Assembly: GCA_902515205.1 (NCBI GenBank)
Contig: CABXTU010000009.1
Coordinates: 1-38,603, forward strand
DNA length: 38,603 nt
From: an uncultured Pelagibacteraceae bacterium
GTDB taxonomy: Bacteria; Pseudomonadota; Alphaproteobacteria; Pelagibacterales; Pelagibacteraceae
Reading direction: 5' to 3'
The stretch's first letter is position 1; each line of letters opens with the position of its first letter. A model generated the notes under the pieces. It saw nothing but the letters and a program-made list of their open reading frames with translations, did no database searches and was not told the origin of the DNA. Of the stretch, positions 1 through 8,319 are shown in pieces. Made by a program: the position numbers and the translations under genes.

Positions 1-1
1 A

Positions 2-373
2 TATTCTTATGCAAGAATAGCTTCAGTATTCAGATTAATTGGTAAAGACTTAAAATCAGAGATTAAGCTAAGTAATTACAATTTTAAATACACTGAAGAT
101 GAAATAACTATTTTAAAAAAAATTTCTGAGTGGCCAAAATGTATAGATATATCGGTTCATAAACTAGAACCACATAGAATACCCACATATTTATATGAAT
201 TGGCCTCTTTATTTCATTCATATTGGAATTTAGGTAAAGATAATCCAGAAAAAAGATTCTTAAATGATCAAAAAAAAATTGAAGATGATAAATTGATCTT
301 GTTAAAAATAATTTCTAATGTAATTAAATCTGGAATGGATATTGTTGGAGTTTCTACTCCTGAAAAGATGTAA
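2..373 (+). CDS. argS: arginyl-tRNA synthetase, C-terminal part (5' end outside window)
   Basis: Charges tRNA-Arg with arginine in the cytoplasm. Only the last 123 codons are present, read from base 2 to the TAA at 371-373. The visible part is the helical anticodon-binding (DALR-type) domain. It begins with the family's Y-(A/S)-Y-A-R-I-x-S-V-x-R segment and contains the conserved H-R-I-P-x-Y-L-Y-E-L-A helix and the near-C-terminal G-M-D-I-V-G-V-S-T-P-E-K-M ending typical of ArgS. The catalytic domain lies upstream and cannot be judged. The stop overlaps the next start by one base (TAATG), so the two genes are probably co-transcribed. argS next to nagZ, scpA and scpB is a common alphaproteobacterial order. 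Identification is secure from the C-terminal signature and the neighbours. Confidence 0.93.
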   Translation, partial: YSYARIASVFRLIGKDLKSEIKLSNYNFKYTEDEITILKKISEWPKCIDISVHKLEPHRIPTYLYELASLFHSYWNLGKDNPEKRFLNDQKKIEDDKLILLKIISNVIKSGMDIVGVSTPEKM

Positions 374-636
374 TGTTTAAAGAAATTAAATATTTAATAT
401 TTATACTTGTTGTTGTTTTGTTTTTATTTTTTACAGTTAAATATTACTTTTCTGATACTAATAAAAAAAATTCATATAGATCATTTAATAATATCAATGA
501 AAAAATAAATATATATGCTGATAAATTGCCTATATTAGATGATGATACCAAAGATATAATAGAATACGTTGAGCAACAGACTACAAAAAAAAAGAAAAAA
601 TTTAATTTTTGGAAATTGTTAGACTCAAATGAATAA
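373..636 (+). CDS. small membrane-anchored protein, possible remnant of the SPOR-domain gene usually found here
   Basis: Unknown function. The 87-residue product has one N-terminal membrane segment (about residues 6-26, Ile/Leu/Val/Phe-rich), then a short polar region with a D-D-D-T-K-D-I-I-E-Y segment and a very basic Lys-rich tail, predicted outside the cytoplasm. In many Alphaproteobacteria the gene between argS and nagZ encodes a larger protein with one membrane anchor and a C-terminal SPOR peptidoglycan-binding domain. No SPOR domain fits here, so I infer a shortened descendant that kept only the anchor and linker. It overlaps argS by 1 base and nagZ by 8, which supports it as a real translated gene in this operon. 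Confidence 0.75.
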   Translation: MFKEIKYLIFILVVVLFLFFTVKYYFSDTNKKNSYRSFNNINEKINIYADKLPILDDDTKDIIEYVEQQTTKKKKKFNFWKLLDSNE

Positions 637-1576
637 TCGTCGAGCTTTTATTGTTGGCATTAAGTCCATAAAACTTTCAAAAAAAGAAAAATATTTCTTA
701 AGAAAATATAAACCCTGGGGCGTAATTTTATTTACTAGAAATATAAAAAATATCGAACAAACTTTAAAATTAACAGGATCAATAAGAAAAATATTTAAGG
801 ATAAAGATTATCCAATACTAATTGATCAAGAAGGTGGTAGAATTAATCGCCTTAAAAATATAATTTCTTTTGACAACCTTACTTCAGAGTATTTTGGAAA
901 TAATTATATTAATGATTATAAAAATTTTTATTTCATTTATAAATTATTCATTGATAAAACATCTTATTTATTGAAAACAATGGGAATAAATATCAATACC
1001 GTTCCTGTATTAGATTTAAGAATAAAAGGATCATCTAATATTATTGGTGATAGATCCTTTTCTAGAAATCCTAAAATCGTATCTAAAATAGGTGACATTT
1101 GTATTAAAAATTTTCATGATAATAGAATAGGTACAGTAATTAAGCATATTCCTGGTCATGGGTTAGCTAAAGTAGACAGTCATAATTTTACTCCTGTAGT
1201 AAACAAAAAATTGAATTACTTGATAAAAAATGATTTTTTTTCGTTTAGAAAAAAAAAAGCACTTTTTGCAATGACTGCTCATATTATTTTTAAAGAAATT
1301 GATAAAAAAAATACAGTTACTCATTCCAAAAAAATGATCAGATTAATAAGAAATAAAATAAGTTTTAAAAACATACTTATTTCTGATGATTTATCGATGA
1401 GGAGTCTTAAGGGTAATCTTAAAGAAAATACAATCAAGACGTTTAATTCTGGTTGTAATATAGCTTTGCACTGCAATGGAAATCTTAAAGAAATGTTAGT
1501 AGTTGGACAAAATTCTCCCAGAGTAAACAATTTGATAATTAAAAAAACATCACAATTTTATAAAATTTTAAGATAA
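629..1576 (+). CDS. nagZ: beta-N-acetylhexosaminidase (glycoside hydrolase family 3)
   Basis: Removes N-acetylglucosamine from anhydro-muropeptides during cytoplasmic peptidoglycan recycling. The 315-residue protein is close to family length. It shows G-V-I-L-F-x-R-N (31-38), the I-D-Q-E-G-G-R substrate loop (65-71), the K-H-x-P-G-H-G loop with D-S-H (172-185) that carries the NagZ-specific His/Asp pair, and I-S-D-D-L-S-M (251-257) containing the nucleophile aspartate. No signal peptide is visible, as expected for NagZ. The start overlaps the upstream gene by 8 bases and scpA begins 9 bases after the stop, so it belongs to the argS-scpB transcription unit. It connects functionally with mltB, rlpA and dacA further along the window. 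Confidence 0.93.
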   Translation: MNNRRAFIVGIKSIKLSKKEKYFLRKYKPWGVILFTRNIKNIEQTLKLTGSIRKIFKDKDYPILIDQEGGRINRLKNIISFDNLTSEYFGNNYINDYKNFYFIYKLFIDKTSYLLKTMGININTVPVLDLRIKGSSNIIGDRSFSRNPKIVSKIGDICIKNFHDNRIGTVIKHIPGHGLAKVDSHNFTPVVNKKLNYLIKNDFFSFRKKKALFAMTAHIIFKEIDKKNTVTHSKKMIRLIRNKISFKNILISDDLSMRSLKGNLKENTIKTFNSGCNIALHCNGNLKEMLVVGQNSPRVNNLIIKKTSQFYKILR

Positions 1577-1585
1577 TATTAATTT

Positions 1586-2326
1586 ATGACTGATGCTGAT
1601 TCTTCATTATTCTATGTTAAAATAGAAAATTATAATGGGTCATTAGATGTTCTGCTAGACTTAGCAAAAGCACAAAAAGTTAATTTAGAAGATATATCGA
1701 TCACCAAATTAGCAGATCAATTTCACGATTTTATTACAAAAAATAAGGATGTTAATTTAGAAATAGCATCTGAATATTTGTTAATGGCTACTTGGTTGGC
1801 ATATTTAAAATCAAAACTTTTATTACCTAGTACACCTGAGGAAGAATTTAAAGTTCAAGAAGTTGCAGAAAAATTAAAACTTCAATTAAAAAAATTAGAA
1901 TTAATAAGGTTATTATCTGAGCAGATGTTAAAAAGAAAAAGATTAGGGAAAGAAATTAGAACAAGAGGCATGAGATCTGGAATAAGACCAATTTATAATA
2001 GTGAATATAAATTAAATTTATTTGAGTTGTTAAAATCATACTCAACAATAGTAATGACCAAGGATTTTCAGACAATGAATATACCAAAGTTACCAGTCCT
2101 AACCACGGAGGAAGGCATAAAAACTATCAAAAATTTTTTCGGTAAGTTGATAGATTGGAAAAAGTTGGATGATTTAATTCCACAAAATTTTAAAAAAGGA
2201 GTAAAATTTAAAAAAACTGGAAAAGCAGGAATATTTTCTGGATCTTTAGAACTCGTTAAAGAGGGCAACTTAATAATAAAACAAGAAAATCTTTTTGAAG
2301 ATATTTATATCAAAGAAAATAAATGA
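1586..2326 (+). CDS. scpA: segregation and condensation protein A
   Basis: Kleisin subunit of the SMC-ScpAB condensin that compacts and segregates the chromosome. The 246-residue protein begins with the family motif around Y-N-G-S-L-D-V-L-L-D-L-A (16-27) and has the conserved helix A-S-E-Y-L-L-M-A-T-W-L-A-Y-L-K-S-K-L-L-L (61-80), followed by an acidic P-x-E-E segment and a long charged helix. The C-terminal winged-helix part is present. It overlaps scpB by 4 bases (ATGA), the usual coupled arrangement for these two partners, which form a complex. The smc gene is not in this window. Confidence 0.93.
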   Translation: MTDADSSLFYVKIENYNGSLDVLLDLAKAQKVNLEDISITKLADQFHDFITKNKDVNLEIASEYLLMATWLAYLKSKLLLPSTPEEEFKVQEVAEKLKLQLKKLELIRLLSEQMLKRKRLGKEIRTRGMRSGIRPIYNSEYKLNLFELLKSYSTIVMTKDFQTMNIPKLPVLTTEEGIKTIKNFFGKLIDWKKLDDLIPQNFKKGVKFKKTGKAGIFSGSLELVKEGNLIIKQENLFEDIYIKENK

Positions 2327-3024
2327 TTAAGAAAAAAGTAAAAAAAAAAGATAATGTTATAAATTTTCCATCAAAATTATCTTCCTTAGAAAAAGAAATA
2401 GAAGCTATAGTTTTTGCTGCAGCTGAACCTTTAGATATTGAAACAATAGAAAATAAAATATCAAAAAAAACAGATGTTGAAAAGGCACTCTTGAAACTCC
2501 AGACAGAATATTCTGATAGAGGAATTAATTTAATATGCATTTCAAAAAAATGGTCTTTTAGAACTTCATCTAATTTATCCAATTTGATGATACAAGAAAA
2601 AACAGTTGAAAAAAAACTATCTAGAGCAGCTATTGAGACTTTATCAATCATTGTTTATCATCAACCAGTTACAAGAGCAGAGATTGAGGAAATTAGAGGT
2701 GTAGCTTTTGGTACTAATACTCTTGAAATATTAATGGAACTAAATTGGGTTAAACCTGGTGGAAGAAAAGATGTTCCAGGTAAACCTATACAATATATAA
2801 CCACGGATGATTTTTTAAGTCATTTTAATCTTCAAAAATTATCAGACCTACCAACTGTAGATGAATTAGGTGCGGCTGGTTTAATTGATAGTACAAATAT
2901 AGATAATGCAATATTTGGAACTGGAAAATTTTATAGAGAAAAACAGGATGATAAAAAAGAGGATATATATTCAAATATAGACGAAATGTTGAGTAGCACT
3001 CTTGATTCAGAAGAAAATAAATAA
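2323..3024 (+). CDS. scpB: segregation and condensation protein B
   Basis: Partner of ScpA in the SMC condensin complex, working as a dimer of winged-helix proteins on ScpA. The 233-residue product has a basic N-terminus, then E-A-I-V-F-A-A-A-E-P-L (27-37) and the signature L-S-R-A-A-I-E-T-L-S-I-I-V-Y-H-Q-P-V-T-R (99-118) followed by A-E-I-E-E-I-R-G-V. The segment G-R-K-D-V-P-G-K-P-I-Q-Y-x-T-T is the conserved second winged helix. The C-terminal 50 residues are acidic and poorly conserved. The start overlaps scpA by 4 bases; 64 non-coding bases separate it from tatA. Confidence 0.93.
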   Translation: MIKKKVKKKDNVINFPSKLSSLEKEIEAIVFAAAEPLDIETIENKISKKTDVEKALLKLQTEYSDRGINLICISKKWSFRTSSNLSNLMIQEKTVEKKLSRAAIETLSIIVYHQPVTRAEIEEIRGVAFGTNTLEILMELNWVKPGGRKDVPGKPIQYITTDDFLSHFNLQKLSDLPTVDELGAAGLIDSTNIDNAIFGTGKFYREKQDDKKEDIYSNIDEMLSSTLDSEENK

Positions 3025-3088
3025 AGATCATTTTAAGTTCTAAAAAAAGTCTCTTTAAAATTGCTAATAAAAAGGTTATAAGTTTTGT

Positions 3089-3289
3089 ATGAGCATTGGA
3101 ATTTGGCAAATAGCAATTGTTGTAATACTTGTAGTCTTACTATTTGGACGAGGCAAAATATCTAGTTTAATGGGTGATGTTGCAAAGGGTATCAAAAGTT
3201 TTAAAAAAGGTATGGCTTCAGACGCAACAGACGATGTAGAAACTAAAAATATTTCTGACGATAATCAAGATTCAAATAAAAAAGAGTAA
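3089..3289 (+). CDS. tatA: Sec-independent protein translocase protein TatA
   Basis: Pore-forming subunit of the twin-arginine translocase, which exports folded proteins across the inner membrane. The 66-residue protein has the standard layout: a short periplasmic start (M-S-I-G-I-W-Q), one membrane helix (about 7-20), the L-F-G-R-G-K hinge (18-23) and an amphipathic helix with F-K-K-G-M, then a charged tail. The F-G-R-G-K-I-S hinge is the form usual in Alphaproteobacteria. It is the first of three adjacent tat genes, 5 bases upstream of tatB. A likely substrate in this window is the M48 protease at 18489-19316, which starts with a twin-arginine motif. Confidence 0.95.
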   Translation: MSIGIWQIAIVVILVVLLFGRGKISSLMGDVAKGIKSFKKGMASDATDDVETKNISDDNQDSNKKE

Positions 3290-3294
3290 ATCGC

Positions 3295-3507
3295 ATGCCT
3301 ACTATTGGTTGGTTTGAGATACTAATTGTAGTGGCAATAGCAATTATTGTTCTTGGTCCAAAAGACTTTCCAGTTATGTTAAAAAAAGTAGGATCCATGA
3401 TAGGAACTGCAAAAAAATATTTTAATAATATTCAAAATGAAGTTTCTAATATTGACATAGAGGATAAACCTGTAGAAAAAAAAGAAGAAAAAAAAGATGA
3501 ATCATGA
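3295..3507 (+). CDS. tatB: Sec-independent protein translocase protein TatB
   Basis: Receptor subunit that forms the TatBC substrate-binding complex. The 70-residue product has the TatB-type start (I-G-W-F-E-I-L-I-V, residues 3-11), a single membrane helix, the hinge V-L-G-P-K-D-F-P (18-25) with the L-G-P that separates TatB from TatA, and an amphipathic helix followed by a Lys/Glu-rich tail. It is much shorter than TatB of Escherichia coli (171 residues), lacking most of the cytoplasmic tail, in keeping with the small proteins elsewhere in the window. It overlaps tatC by 11 bases, so the two translocase partners are probably translationally coupled. Confidence 0.93.
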   Translation: MPTIGWFEILIVVAIAIIVLGPKDFPVMLKKVGSMIGTAKKYFNNIQNEVSNIDIEDKPVEKKEEKKDES

Positions 3508-4267
3508 TGAGAATGAAGGCGGCTTTGTAAGTCATTTGACTGAACTCAGAAAAAGATTAATAAATAGCTTCATATTTTTAGCTGTCTTTTTTGTTGCATG
3601 CTATTTCTTTGCAGAACATTTATATGGTTTTTTAGTCGAACCTTTCGCTAAAGCTGTAAAAGATGATGGTTCAGATAGAAGGTTGATTTTTACTGCACTT
3701 CAAGAGACTTTTTTAACTTATTTAAAAGTTTCTTTTTTTACTGCTTTTTTTGTGACATGTCCTTTTATTTTAATGCAAATATGGAAGTTCATAGCACCTG
3801 GACTTTATAAACACGAAAAAATTGCTATTTTACCATACCTTGTTTTAACGCCTATCTTATTTTTTTTAGGTGGAATGTTAGTTTATTATTTGATTATGCC
3901 TTTAGCAATTAAGTTTTTTTTATCATTTGAAAGTACTGGTATGTCAACCACTTTACCAATTCAGTTAGAGGCTAAGGTTAATGAATACCTCTCATTAGTA
4001 ATGAAACTTATATTTGCATTTGGAATTAGTTTTCAGTTACCTGTTGTCTTAAGTTTGTTAGCACGAATAGGTTTAGTAGACTCTGAATTTTTAAAAAAAA
4101 GGAGAAAATATGTTGTTGTAATTATATTTGCTGCTGCAGCCTTACTTACCCCACCAGATCCAATCACACAAATTGGTTTAGCTATCCCATTATTAATTTT
4201 ATATGAATTATCAATATTTTCAGTAAAATTTATAGAAAATAAAAATTTAAAAGACTCAAATGCATAA
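3497..4267 (+). CDS. tatC: Sec-independent protein translocase protein TatC
   Basis: Core polytopic subunit of the Tat translocase, which recognises the twin-arginine signal. The 256-residue protein has the conserved cytoplasmic N-terminus with H-L-T-E-L-R-K-R-L (13-21), the contact site for the RR motif, then six predicted membrane helices. It also shows the F-x-x-T-x-x-E-x-F-x-x-Y/L-K periplasmic loop, the W-K-F-I-A-P-G-L-Y-x-x-E-K segment and the late A-A-A-L-L-T-P-P-D-P motif. Overlaps tatB by 11 bases and serS by 8. Linkage to serS is a standard alphaproteobacterial arrangement. Confidence 0.95.
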   Translation: MNHDENEGGFVSHLTELRKRLINSFIFLAVFFVACYFFAEHLYGFLVEPFAKAVKDDGSDRRLIFTALQETFLTYLKVSFFTAFFVTCPFILMQIWKFIAPGLYKHEKIAILPYLVLTPILFFLGGMLVYYLIMPLAIKFFLSFESTGMSTTLPIQLEAKVNEYLSLVMKLIFAFGISFQLPVVLSLLARIGLVDSEFLKKRRKYVVVIIFAAAALLTPPDPITQIGLAIPLLILYELSIFSVKFIENKNLKDSNA

Positions 4268-5519
4268 TTTAAAAGAAATTAGAAAAGATTTTGATGCTTT
4301 TAAAAAAGCCCTAGAAAATAGATCTGTTGAAATAGATTTCAATAAGTTAAAAGATTTAGATATTAAAAATAGAGAATTAATTCAAAAAAAAGAAGCTTTA
4401 GAAAAAGAAAAAAAAGATATTTCAAAGTCAAAGGATAAAAAATTATTTACAAAATCAAAAGAAATTTCATCTTCTATTGAAACCATAACAAATGAACAAA
4501 AAAAAATAAAAAATAATTTAGAGAAAATTTTATCTAATCTACCCAATATTCCTCATAAAGATGTTCCTCTTGGAATAGATGAAAAAAATAATGTCGAAAT
4601 TGAAAAATCAGGTGAAATAACTAAATTTGATTTTAAACCAAAGTCCCATTATGAATTGGGTGAAAATCTTGATATGCTTGATTTTGATTTAGCTACTAAA
4701 ACTACTGGCTCGAGATTTGTTTTTGTAAAAGATAAATTAGCTCAATTAGAAAGAGCTCTATCAAATTTTATGTTGGACACTCATATTAAAAAAAATGGTT
4801 ACAAGGAAATTTCTCCTCCCTTGTTAGCTTCTGAAAGTACAATGTTTGGTACAGGTCAACTTCCTAAATTTGAAAATGACCAATTTGAAGTAAAACTTGA
4901 TGAAGGATCAGATAGAAAATTTTTAATCCCAACTGCTGAAGTGATTTTAACTAATATTGTTAAAGATAAAATTATTGATCTAAAATCTTTTCCTATGAGA
5001 TTTGTAGCATCAACTCCATGCTTTAGAAAAGAAGCTGGCAGTTATGGTAAAGATACCAAAGGTATGATTAGACAGCATCAATTTTATAAAGTTGAGATGG
5101 TAAGCATCGTTGAACAGAATAAATGTTTAGAAGAACTTGAAAGAATGACTAAATGTGCATCTGGAATTTTAGATCTCTTAGAGCTTCCTTATAGAAAAAT
5201 AATTTTGTGTTCTGGAGATATGGGTTTCAGTGCAGAAAAAACCTATGATATCGAAGTTTGGTTACCTTCGGAGGATAAATATAGAGAAATTTCATCTTGT
5301 TCATCATGCTCAACTTTTCAATCAGTGAGAATGAAGGCTAGGTACAAAGATCAAAATAAAGAAACACATTATGCTGGTACACTAAATGGAAGTGGATTAG
5401 CTATTGGTAGAACCCTTATCGCTATTCTGGAAAATTATCAGCAAAAAGATGGTTCAATAACCATTCCAAAAATTCTTAGACCTTATATGAACAATTTAGA
5501 AAAAATTTCACTCAATTAA
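4260..5519 (+). CDS. serS: seryl-tRNA synthetase
   Basis: Attaches serine to tRNA-Ser (a tRNA-Ser(UGA) gene lies at 22384-22473). The 419-residue protein has the long antiparallel coiled coil expected at residues 30-105 (Lys/Glu-rich) that grips the tRNA-Ser variable arm. It is followed by the class II core: motif 2 around F-R-K-E-A-G-S-Y-G-K-D-T-K-G-M-I-R-Q-H-Q-F with K-V-E-M, and motif 3 L-N-G-S-G-L-A-I-G-R-T-L-I-A-I-L-E-N. The start overlaps tatC by 8 bases. surE, pcm and a peptidase gene, often found between serS and yajC in related genomes, are absent; only 54 bases follow before yajC. Confidence 0.95.
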   Translation: MHNLKEIRKDFDAFKKALENRSVEIDFNKLKDLDIKNRELIQKKEALEKEKKDISKSKDKKLFTKSKEISSSIETITNEQKKIKNNLEKILSNLPNIPHKDVPLGIDEKNNVEIEKSGEITKFDFKPKSHYELGENLDMLDFDLATKTTGSRFVFVKDKLAQLERALSNFMLDTHIKKNGYKEISPPLLASESTMFGTGQLPKFENDQFEVKLDEGSDRKFLIPTAEVILTNIVKDKIIDLKSFPMRFVASTPCFRKEAGSYGKDTKGMIRQHQFYKVEMVSIVEQNKCLEELERMTKCASGILDLLELPYRKIILCSGDMGFSAEKTYDIEVWLPSEDKYREISSCSSCSTFQSVRMKARYKDQNKETHYAGTLNGSGLAIGRTLIAILENYQQKDGSITIPKILRPYMNNLEKISLN

Positions 5520-5563
5520 AGTTGTTTTAACTCATTAGATAGTATAAATATTCATTTTTAATT

Positions 5564-5569
5564 AAGGAG
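5564..5569 (+). promoter_or_regulatory. strong Shine-Dalgarno site of yajC
   Basis: The bases AAGGAG sit four bases before the ATG at 5574. This is one of the few full Shine-Dalgarno matches in the window, where most starts are either coupled to an upstream gene by overlap or preceded by A-rich sequence. It fixes the yajC start and suggests that yajC-secD-secF is initiated independently of serS after the 54-base gap. Confidence 0.7.
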
Positions 5570-5573
5570 TTTT

Positions 5574-5861
5574 ATGGATAGCGCAGGAATAGGTCAATTT
5601 ATACCACTAATACTAATTTTTGTTATTTTTTACTTTTTCTTAATAAGACCTCAGCAAAAAAAGGTAAAAGAACATAAAGCAATGGTTGAAAGTTTAAAAA
5701 AAGGCGACAAGGTTGTAACATCTGGTGGTATTACCGGAACAATTTCTAGAGTTATAGACAATGAAAAAGTTGAGGTTGAAATTGCCGATAATGTTACAGT
5801 TGAAATAATTCGAGGAACAGGCATCCAAAGTTTGATGAATTCTCAAGAGATTAAGAAATAA
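5574..5861 (+). CDS. yajC: preprotein translocase subunit YajC
   Basis: Small inner-membrane accessory of the SecDF complex in Sec-dependent secretion. The 95-residue product has one N-terminal membrane helix (about 8-24) ending in F-F-L-I-R-P-Q-Q-K-K (20-29), the family signature. A cytoplasmic domain follows with L-K-K-G-D-K-V-V-T-S-G-G-I-T-G-T-I and an acidic beta-rich part. It is preceded by a strong ribosome binding site and lies 16 bases before secD, the standard yajC-secD-secF order. Confidence 0.95.
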   Translation: MDSAGIGQFIPLILIFVIFYFFLIRPQQKKVKEHKAMVESLKKGDKVVTSGGITGTISRVIDNEKVEVEIADNVTVEIIRGTGIQSLMNSQEIKK

Positions 5862-5877
5862 TTTTTTTTAAATCAAA

Positions 5878-7431
5878 GTGTTATACTTTTCTAAATTAAG
5901 AATAATTTTTGTTTCTTTTATATCTTTAATTTTTATTTTATTTGCATCATCTAATCTTTTTAATTTTAGTAATAAATTATTAAATAAAAAGATTAATCTT
6001 GGTTTAGATCTCCAAGGTGGATCTTATTTATTATTAGAAATAGATAATTCTCCGGTAATAGAACAAAAGCTTCAAAATTTAACAATTATCATTAGAAATT
6101 ATTTTAAAGAAAAAAATATAAGAATTAATAATATAAAACTTATTGATCAAAAATTATCATTTTCTGTAAATGATGAATTTAAAAAAATAATTCTTGAGGA
6201 ATTTACTGATGAGGAAAGTGATTTAAATCCTTATTATCCAAGATTTAAATCACATCAACTTGATATTGTTGAAGAAAATAATTCTTTTATTATCAATTAT
6301 TCAAAACAGGGAATAATTGAAATTAAGACATCATCTCAAGATCAAGCTTTGGAAATTGTACGAAGAAGAATTGATGAAATAGGTACAAATGAACCAAGTA
6401 TTCTTAAACGTGGTAATGATAGAATCTTAGTTGAGTTACCAGGATTAGATGACCCAATGAGAATTAAATCTTTACTTGGTAAAACTGCAAATTTAACTTT
6501 TAGATTTGTGACAAATAATAGTGAAGATTCATTTGGTTCAGAAAAATTAAAGTATGAGGATAAACCAGAAGAAGCAATGGTTAGTAAAAGAATAATTTTA
6601 AGTGGTGATAATCTTTTAGATGCTCAACCTCGAATGAATAATGAAAGTAATGAAACAGTTGTTTCTTTTACACTTGATAGAGTAGGAGCTAAAAGATTTG
6701 GAAAAGCAACATCTACTGGAATAGGAAAACAATTAGCAATAGTTTTAGATGGTAAAATTATAAGTGCACCAGTTATAAGGGATACTATTGCAAGTGGATC
6801 TGGTCAGATAAGTGGTGGTTTTACTTTTCAGTCAGCTACAGACTTAGCTTTATTATTAAGATCTGGTGCTTTACCTGCACCTTTGAATATTATTGAAGAA
6901 AGAACTGTTGGTCCAGATTTAGGTCAAGACTCAATAAATGCAGGAATGATTGCTTTGGTAATTGGATTTTTTTTAGTTATCTTGTTTATTTTTATAAAAT
7001 ATAAGATATTTGGACTTATTACTAATGTTGCTTTAATTATCAATTTATTCCTTTTAATAGGTGTCTTAACTATTTTTGAGGCAACTTTAACTTTACCAGG
7101 TATAGCTGGAATAATTTTAACAGTTGGTATGGCAGTTGATGCTAACGTTTTAATTTTCGAGAGGATTAAAGAGGAATTAAAGAATGAAAAAAATAATTTA
7201 ATAGCTTTTGATAGCGGTTATTCTAAATCTAGAACAGCTATTCTAGATGCGAATATAACAACTTTGTTAGCTGCAATAATTCTATTTTTCATGGGGTCAG
7301 GTCCAATAAAGGGCTTTTCTTTGACATTAGGTGTTGGAATTTTTACCACACTCTTTTCCGTCTATTTTATAGCCAGATTATTAACTATTTTATATGTCTC
7401 AAAGAATAAAGGGAAGGAAGGCCTAATTTAA
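5878..7431 (+). CDS. secD: protein translocase subunit SecD
   Basis: With SecF, uses the proton gradient to pull secreted proteins into the periplasm. The 517-residue protein starts with GTG, has an N-terminal membrane helix, the N-L-G-L-D-L-Q-G-G-S (40-49) signature, a large periplasmic region with R-R-R-I-D-E-I-G-T-N-E-P and V-E-L-P-G-L-D-D-P, then five C-terminal helices. Helix 4 carries G-M-A-V-D-A-N-V-L-I-F-E-R with the aspartate involved in proton passage. No closer ATG gives the N-terminal helix, so the GTG start is preferred. secF begins on the base directly after its stop. Confidence 0.94.
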   Translation: MLYFSKLRIIFVSFISLIFILFASSNLFNFSNKLLNKKINLGLDLQGGSYLLLEIDNSPVIEQKLQNLTIIIRNYFKEKNIRINNIKLIDQKLSFSVNDEFKKIILEEFTDEESDLNPYYPRFKSHQLDIVEENNSFIINYSKQGIIEIKTSSQDQALEIVRRRIDEIGTNEPSILKRGNDRILVELPGLDDPMRIKSLLGKTANLTFRFVTNNSEDSFGSEKLKYEDKPEEAMVSKRIILSGDNLLDAQPRMNNESNETVVSFTLDRVGAKRFGKATSTGIGKQLAIVLDGKIISAPVIRDTIASGSGQISGGFTFQSATDLALLLRSGALPAPLNIIEERTVGPDLGQDSINAGMIALVIGFFLVILFIFIKYKIFGLITNVALIINLFLLIGVLTIFEATLTLPGIAGIILTVGMAVDANVLIFERIKEELKNEKNNLIAFDSGYSKSRTAILDANITTLLAAIILFFMGSGPIKGFSLTLGVGIFTTLFSVYFIARLLTILYVSKNKGKEGLI

Positions 7432-8319
7432 ATGATTGCTTTCAATAAATATTATAATCAATTTAATATCTTATCAATTTCACTAGTTGTTATCTCGTTA
7501 TTTTTTTTAATTTTTAAAGGACTAAATTTTGGAATAGATTTCAAAGGTGGTACTCTAATAGAACTAAGATCAACTGATAACAAAATTAATGTATCATCTT
7601 TAAGAGACAATTTAAATCAAATGAATTTAGGTGATGTTTCGGTAAAAAATTTTGGCAATCAAACAGACTTTTTAATAAAATTTGAAAATAATAATAACAA
7701 AAATATAATTGAAGAAATTAAGACAAATCTAGACAAATCATTTGGAAATAATTTCAATTTTAGAAGAGTTGAAAATGTCGGTCCAAAAGTTAGTGCTGAA
7801 TTATTAAGATCTGGAGTGATAGCAATATCAGTCGCCCTAATTTTGATGCTTATTTATATTTGGATTAGATTTGAGTGGCAATTTAGCCTAGGTGCCATAT
7901 TAGCATTATTTCATGATGTCATAGTAACCTTGGGATTGTTTTCATTACTTGGACTTGAAATAAACCTATCAATCATTGCCGCTGTTTTAACAATTGTTGG
8001 TTATTCAATGAATGATACTGTCGTAATTTATGATAGAGTTAGAGAAAACTTAAGAAAATATTCTGATATAAAAATTTTTGAATTAACAAATATTTCTATC
8101 AACGAAACATTGTCTAGAACTTTGATTACATCGATAACAACATTATTAGCTTTATTATCAATATTTATATTTGGAGGCGAAATCTTAAAAGGTTTTTCTT
8201 TAGCAATGATTTTTGGTGTAATTTTTGGAACGTATTCTTCAATATATATAGCTAATACTGTATTAATTAGACTTAAGGTATCTCAAAAAACTATCCTAAA
8301 GGAAGAGGATAAAAATTAA
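7432..8319 (+). CDS. secF: protein translocase subunit SecF
   Basis: Second half of the SecDF secretion motor. The 295-residue protein has an N-terminal helix, the L-N-F-G-I-D-F-K-G-G-T (31-41) signature matching that in SecD, a small periplasmic domain with V-E-N-V-G-P-K-V, and five further helices containing L-A-L-F-H-D-V-I-V-T-L-G and V-G-Y-S-M-N-D-T-V-V-I-Y-D-R-V-R-E. It starts at the base after the secD stop. Its TAA (8317-8319) interlocks with the stop of the convergent gene on the minus strand within TTAA at 8316-8319, so no terminator separates the two genes. Confidence 0.95.
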   Translation: MIAFNKYYNQFNILSISLVVISLFFLIFKGLNFGIDFKGGTLIELRSTDNKINVSSLRDNLNQMNLGDVSVKNFGNQTDFLIKFENNNNKNIIEEIKTNLDKSFGNNFNFRRVENVGPKVSAELLRSGVIAISVALILMLIYIWIRFEWQFSLGAILALFHDVIVTLGLFSLLGLEINLSIIAAVLTIVGYSMNDTVVIYDRVRENLRKYSDIKIFELTNISINETLSRTLITSITTLLALLSIFIFGGEILKGFSLAMIFGVIFGTYSSIYIANTVLIRLKVSQKTILKEEDKN

